This document shows, piece by piece, positions 60,979 through 64,000 of a DNA stretch of 64,000 nucleotides. Positions within the stretch are counted from its first letter, which is position 1, and every line of letters starts with the position of its first letter. Made by a program: the position numbers and the translations under genes. The notes beneath the pieces were generated by a model. It searched no databases and was not told where the DNA came from. It saw only the letters and a program-made list of their open reading frames with translations. The stretch is from NCBI GenBank assembly GCA_038534295.1, contig JBCAXA010000001.1:682001-746000 (forward strand), read 5' to 3'. The DNA comes from JBCAXA01 sp038534295. GTDB taxonomy: Bacteria > Pseudomonadota > Gammaproteobacteria > Steroidobacterales > Woeseiaceae.

Positions 60979-61971
60979 ATGGCACGTATCGGCAAACTGT
61001 CAATCGGCACAGTCGCACTGGCCACAGCGGCGTTGCTGTGGTTTTTGGCAACCCGCCAGAGCTTCGACGAAAGACTTTCCCATTCCGCGATCGACGACGT
61101 ATCTATTCCAGACGCGCCGACGCCCGACGGCACTGAGACGCCCGAGCTCGGGGGTCCACCTGCCAGCACCTGCGCGACCCTCGAAGAGTTGCACGATCAT
61201 CCAGACGTAGATGCTCTGAATGCCTACAACGACGCCATGACTTGGGGGGACCTCGACTTCGAGGCCCTGCTCAATGTCGAATTCGCAAAGATTGAAAGCA
61301 TGGCTGCTAGCGGTGACGAAGCTGCGATGGCTGTGATGGCGCGCCAGGCGGAAATGCGCGCGACCGGCGTCGATCCCGAGTACGCCCTGCCAACCTTGCT
61401 GCACGGCGGTAGGCCCGACAATTCTTGGGTTGAGGACCTCGTGCTCGACTTTAGTTTCAGCCTGCGCAAACGCGAGTATTCCAAGGAGGAAATTGAAGCG
61501 CTTATCGAAGCGGGACAATGGCATTATCAACTCGCATTGCGGGGGCGCTTAATGTCTTTGCATCGATACGCAGAGTATTTAGACTATGCCAAAGGCGGCC
61601 CGGTCGGACTCACCTGGCTGACAGCCGATCACTACGAAACTCTGAGCCCGCAGCAACGTCGCTTGTTCGACCCAGAGATCGTCTACGCGGACCTAACTGG
61701 ACGTTTCATCGTTCAGAACTACACGATTTTCGATCATGTTTCTCTGTCGGAAGACGATCGCAAGAATCGGGATGCCCTCATTGAAAGGCTAACGGCGGAA
61801 TTCACCGCTGACTTAACTGACTGGCGGCCAGACAGTCCCGCGGAGTATTGGCGACTGCGGAGCGCATACAACGCGGTAATGAGCCAGGCTTGCCCTGGCG
61901 CACTGGATGCTTACTTGGACGATATCACCGAGGCGGGCTATCGCTGGCCGGAAACGGACTCGCAAAACTAA
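60979..61971 (+). CDS. Exported/anchored protein of unknown function, paralogue of the previous gene
   Basis: 330 residues. N-terminal anchor (IGTVALATAALLWFLAT) and linker, then HYQLALRGRLMSLHRYAEYL and GPVGLTWLTADHYETLSPQQ, aligned with the corresponding part of the gene at 59821 (GPVGMKWLSQEEFD...). The C-terminal RLTAEFTADLTDW and SQACPGALDAYLDD also match the neighbour (RLTEEFAQDLEY, GRACPGVLEPE). The 3' end overlaps the convergent DUF3291 gene by 47 bp. Confidence 0.7.
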   Translation: MARIGKLSIGTVALATAALLWFLATRQSFDERLSHSAIDDVSIPDAPTPDGTETPELGGPPASTCATLEELHDHPDVDALNAYNDAMTWGDLDFEALLNVEFAKIESMAASGDEAAMAVMARQAEMRATGVDPEYALPTLLHGGRPDNSWVEDLVLDFSFSLRKREYSKEEIEALIEAGQWHYQLALRGRLMSLHRYAEYLDYAKGGPVGLTWLTADHYETLSPQQRRLFDPEIVYADLTGRFIVQNYTIFDHVSLSEDDRKNRDALIERLTAEFTADLTDWRPDSPAEYWRLRSAYNAVMSQACPGALDAYLDDITEAGYRWPETDSQN

Positions 61972-62377
61972 ACGCTGCCGCCGTCGGTCCGTGATCATTT
62001 AGATAGTCGAGTTTATCGATGCCTTCTTGTTCTGTCGGGCGATGCCCTGCCGGCACCCACCACAACACGGCGTGCGCGCCGCGCGGGTTTGCGAACCACT
62101 CCGCGCGACGGCGCAGGAAATCGACGTGCGTTGTTTGGTAGACGAACGTTTTTAGCGATTCGATGTCGCGCCAGACGGAAATGTTGATGAGCACGTCGTC
62201 GCCGAGCGGCCGGAGCGCCGTGGCGTCACCGTCGTCAGTTTGCAGGCGCCAGACGAAACCGTCGGCGGCTTCGGCAAGGGCGTTAATGCGTTCGAGGCCC
62301 GCGACGAAATCGGCAAGCTCTGGCGACTCGAGCGGCGCACGCATCGTCGCGACGTTCATTTGGGCGAGTTCGAACAT
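61925..62377 (-). CDS. DUF3291 domain-containing protein
   Basis: 150 residues with the DUF3291 pattern: MFELAQMNVATMRAPLESPE, FVAGLERINALAEAADGFVW, INISVWRDIESLKTFVYQTT and HAVLWWVPAGHRPTEQEGID. The fold is like antibiotic-biosynthesis monooxygenases (ferredoxin-like dimer), but no activity is known. The C-terminal end runs 47 bp into the opposite gene. Confidence 0.85.
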   Translation of the reverse strand: MFELAQMNVATMRAPLESPELADFVAGLERINALAEAADGFVWRLQTDDGDATALRPLGDDVLINISVWRDIESLKTFVYQTTHVDFLRRRAEWFANPRGAHAVLWWVPAGHRPTEQEGIDKLDYLNDHGPTAAAFSFASPFPASDSPPR

Positions 62378-62410
62378 GCGTGCAGGTTAGCGCGAAATTG
62401 CTGGGATGCA

Positions 62411-62886
62411 ATCGCGGGCAGAAGCCCGCTCCTACATCACTGATCAACGCCGCGGCAAACGAAGATGTAGGAGCGCCCTTCCGGGCGCGATCCCCGGCAG
62501 CAGCCCGCGCCCACATCGCGGATCAAGGCCGCGGCAAACGAAGGTGTAGGAGCGCCCTTCCGGGCGCGATCCCCGGTAGCAGCCCACGCCCACATCGCGG
62601 ATCAAGGCCGCGGCAAACGAAGATGTAGGAGCGCCCTTCCGGGCGCGATCCCCGGTAGAAGCCCGCGCCGATATCGCGGATCAACGCCGCGGCAAACGAA
62701 GATGTAGGAGCGCCCTTCCGGGCGCGATCGCCGGTAGCAACCCGCGCCCACATCGCAAATCAACGCCGCAGCAAACGGAGATGTAGGAGCGCCCTTCCGG
62801 GCGCGATCCCCGGTAGCAGCCCGCGCCCACATCGCAAATCAACGCCGCGGTAAACGAAGATGCAGGAGCGCCCTTCCGGGCGCGAT
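62411..62886. repeat. REP-like tandem array, 79-bp units
   Basis: Six copies of a 79-bp unit with TGTAGGAGCG at 62466, 62545, 62624, 62703, 62782 and (as TGCAGGAGCG) 62861. Each unit carries the hairpin GCGCCC-TTCC-GGGCGC, followed by GATCCCCGG, CCCGCGCCCACATCGC and CGCCGCGGCAAACG. An inverted, slightly different REP core (GCGGGCAGAAGCCCGCTCCTAC) lies at the left end (62412-62433). Period 79 is not a multiple of three, so the long frames through it are not genes. No CRISPR: units are contiguous. Confidence 0.93.
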
Positions 62887-62935
62887 ACAACAAACCGTGG
62901 CGGGAGCCCTCGCCCCGCGCCACGATCCATTCAGC

Positions 62936-64000
62936 TTACGTTGACTGTGACGCAATCCACGTATCGATGCGGCGCTCGAGTACAGCCAGCGGCAAGGCGC
63001 CGCCACCGAGGACCGTATCGTGGAACTCGCGAATATCGAATTGCTCGCCGAGCGCTTCTTCCGCTTTGGCACGCAGCGCCTGAATCTTCAGCATGCCGAT
63101 TTTGTATGACGTCGCCTGCCCCGGCAGCACGATGTAGCGCTGCACTTCCGACGTAATGCTCTCTAGCGGCTCCGGCGAATTCTCGAGGAAGTAGTCGATG
63201 GCCTGCTGCTCGGTCCAGCCTTTTGCGTGCAAGCCGGTGTCGACGACGAGACGCACGGCGCGCCATATTTCTGTCGTCAGCCGACCGAAGTCCGCATAGT
63301 TGTCCTCGTACGCTCCCATCTCCTTCGCGAGAATTTCGGAGTACAGCGCCCAGCCCTCGGTGTACGCGGTGAAACCCGCTTGCGTACGGAAAGTCGGAAC
63401 CGACTCGAGCTCCTGGGCGATCGAGATCTGCATATGATGCCCCGGGTTACCCTCGTGATACGCAATCACTTCCAGCTGATTGATCGGCATTGCCGACATG
63501 TCCGACAGGTGAGCGTAATAGATACCCGGGCGCGAACCGTCCGGCGTGCCCGGGTAGTAATGCTGGGCAGCACCGTCCTGCTCGCGGAACGGCTCGACTC
63601 GCTTGACGATGAGATCGGCTTTCGGCAGCAAACCGAAATAGTCCGGCAGCTTGTCGGCGATGTAGTCGAGTTTAGCCGTTGCCTCGTCGATGTATGCTTG
63701 GCGGCCTTCGTCCGTGTTCGGGAAATAGAACTGCTCATCTTCGCGGATGAACTGGAAGAACTCCTGCAGATCGCCTTCAAAGCCAACCTTGTCCTTCAGC
63801 GCAATCATTTCCTTGCGAATTCTTGCAACTTCGGAGAGACCGAGCTGGTGAATCTCTTCGGCCGTCATGCCGGTTGTCGTCGACGCACGTAGCCGATAAT
63901 TGTAATAGGCCTCACCGTTTGGCAGCGCGCCGACACCGGTCGCGATTTCGTCGGTCTCCGGTAGCTCGGCCTCGACAAACGCGATCATGCGTTGATACGC
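62936..64000 (-). CDS. DUF885 domain-containing peptidase-like protein (5' end outside window)
   Basis: The frame is open to the right edge, so only the C-terminal 354 codons are present. The zinc-peptidase-like motif HEGNPGHHMQISIAQELESV lies in the middle, with TEGWALYSEILAKEMGAYED and the conserved downstream LPGQATSYKIGMLKIQALR. YYNYRLRASTTTGMTAEEIH at the visible N-side is typical of DUF885. The family is usually exported as a lipoprotein or with a signal peptide, which cannot be checked here. Confidence 0.88.
   Translation of the reverse strand, partial: AYQRMIAFVEAELPETDEIATGVGALPNGEAYYNYRLRASTTTGMTAEEIHQLGLSEVARIRKEMIALKDKVGFEGDLQEFFQFIREDEQFYFPNTDEGRQAYIDEATAKLDYIADKLPDYFGLLPKADLIVKRVEPFREQDGAAQHYYPGTPDGSRPGIYYAHLSDMSAMPINQLEVIAYHEGNPGHHMQISIAQELESVPTFRTQAGFTAYTEGWALYSEILAKEMGAYEDNYADFGRLTTEIWRAVRLVVDTGLHAKGWTEQQAIDYFLENSPEPLESITSEVQRYIVLPGQATSYKIGMLKIQALRAKAEEALGEQFDIREFHDTVLGGGALPLAVLERRIDTWIASQST

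Noticed and set aside
62411..62886. Repeated units that could be taken for a CRISPR array, and long minus-strand frames through them
   Set aside because: The 79-bp units are contiguous with no unique spacers, and each carries a REP-type hairpin. The period is not a multiple of three, so the frames are only read-through translations of a repeat.

Overview
The window is a 64-kb stretch of G+C-rich chromosome from a Gammaproteobacterium. The evidence is conserved gene order: pcm-like/rhodanese/tolC facing waaA-hldE, tsaD divergent from rpsU-yqeY-dnaG-rpoD, a split class II ribonucleotide reductase (nrdJa/nrdJb, as in Pseudomonas), and a CAT-anticodon tRNA downstream of rpoD. A PEP-CTERM protein, complete Kdo/heptose (LPS) genes and many small exported proteins suggest an environmental, probably aquatic lineage (Woeseiaceae/Chromatiales-like). 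Genus-level placement is not supported by what I can see.

Layout. 0-5 kb: end of a PCMT-family methyltransferase, rhodanese, TolC, and the inner-core LPS genes waaA and hldE. 5-10.7 kb: PEP-CTERM protein, thioesterase, GNAT, then a row of small co-oriented accessory genes (lipoprotein, frameshifted Sel1-like gene, two unknowns, MAPEG) separated by related intergenic repeats. 10.7-14.3 kb: nrdJb and nrdJa with NrdR-like boxes upstream. 14.3-18.3 kb: hsp20 behind a sigma-32 promoter, DegP/DegQ-type protease and Slt transglycosylase, an envelope-stress set. 18-27.4 kb: housekeeping genes (NDUFA9-like, aminopeptidase, cca, uppP, MidA, S41 protease, folB, tsaD). 27.5-33.5 kb: the macromolecular-synthesis operon, a pseudopilin, a Gph-like phosphatase and the tRNA.

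33.5-37.9 kb is an accessory block beside the tRNA, with visibly lower G+C. The last 25 nt of the tRNA are repeated 130 bp downstream. Then a perfect 9-2-9 palindrome precedes a tightly overlapping three-gene operon: XRE-HTH+ASCH regulator, PIN+GNAT+PUA/EVE-like fusion, and a P-loop NMP-kinase-like protein. An HNH protein follows. This operon is the best candidate in the window for a poorly described conflict or toxin-antitoxin-like system.

38-64 kb: unknown exported proteins, YghU, a beta-propeller protein, an AraC regulator, a complete polyamine operon (speD-speE-ornithine/lysine decarboxylase), serine hydrolases, two ECF sigma modules, an exported protoglobin with a redoxin and a divergent MarR regulator carrying four C-terminal cysteines and palindromic operators, a PhoD-like phosphatase, tandem paralogues of unknown function, a 79-bp REP-like tandem array, and the C-terminal part of a DUF885 peptidase cut by the window end.
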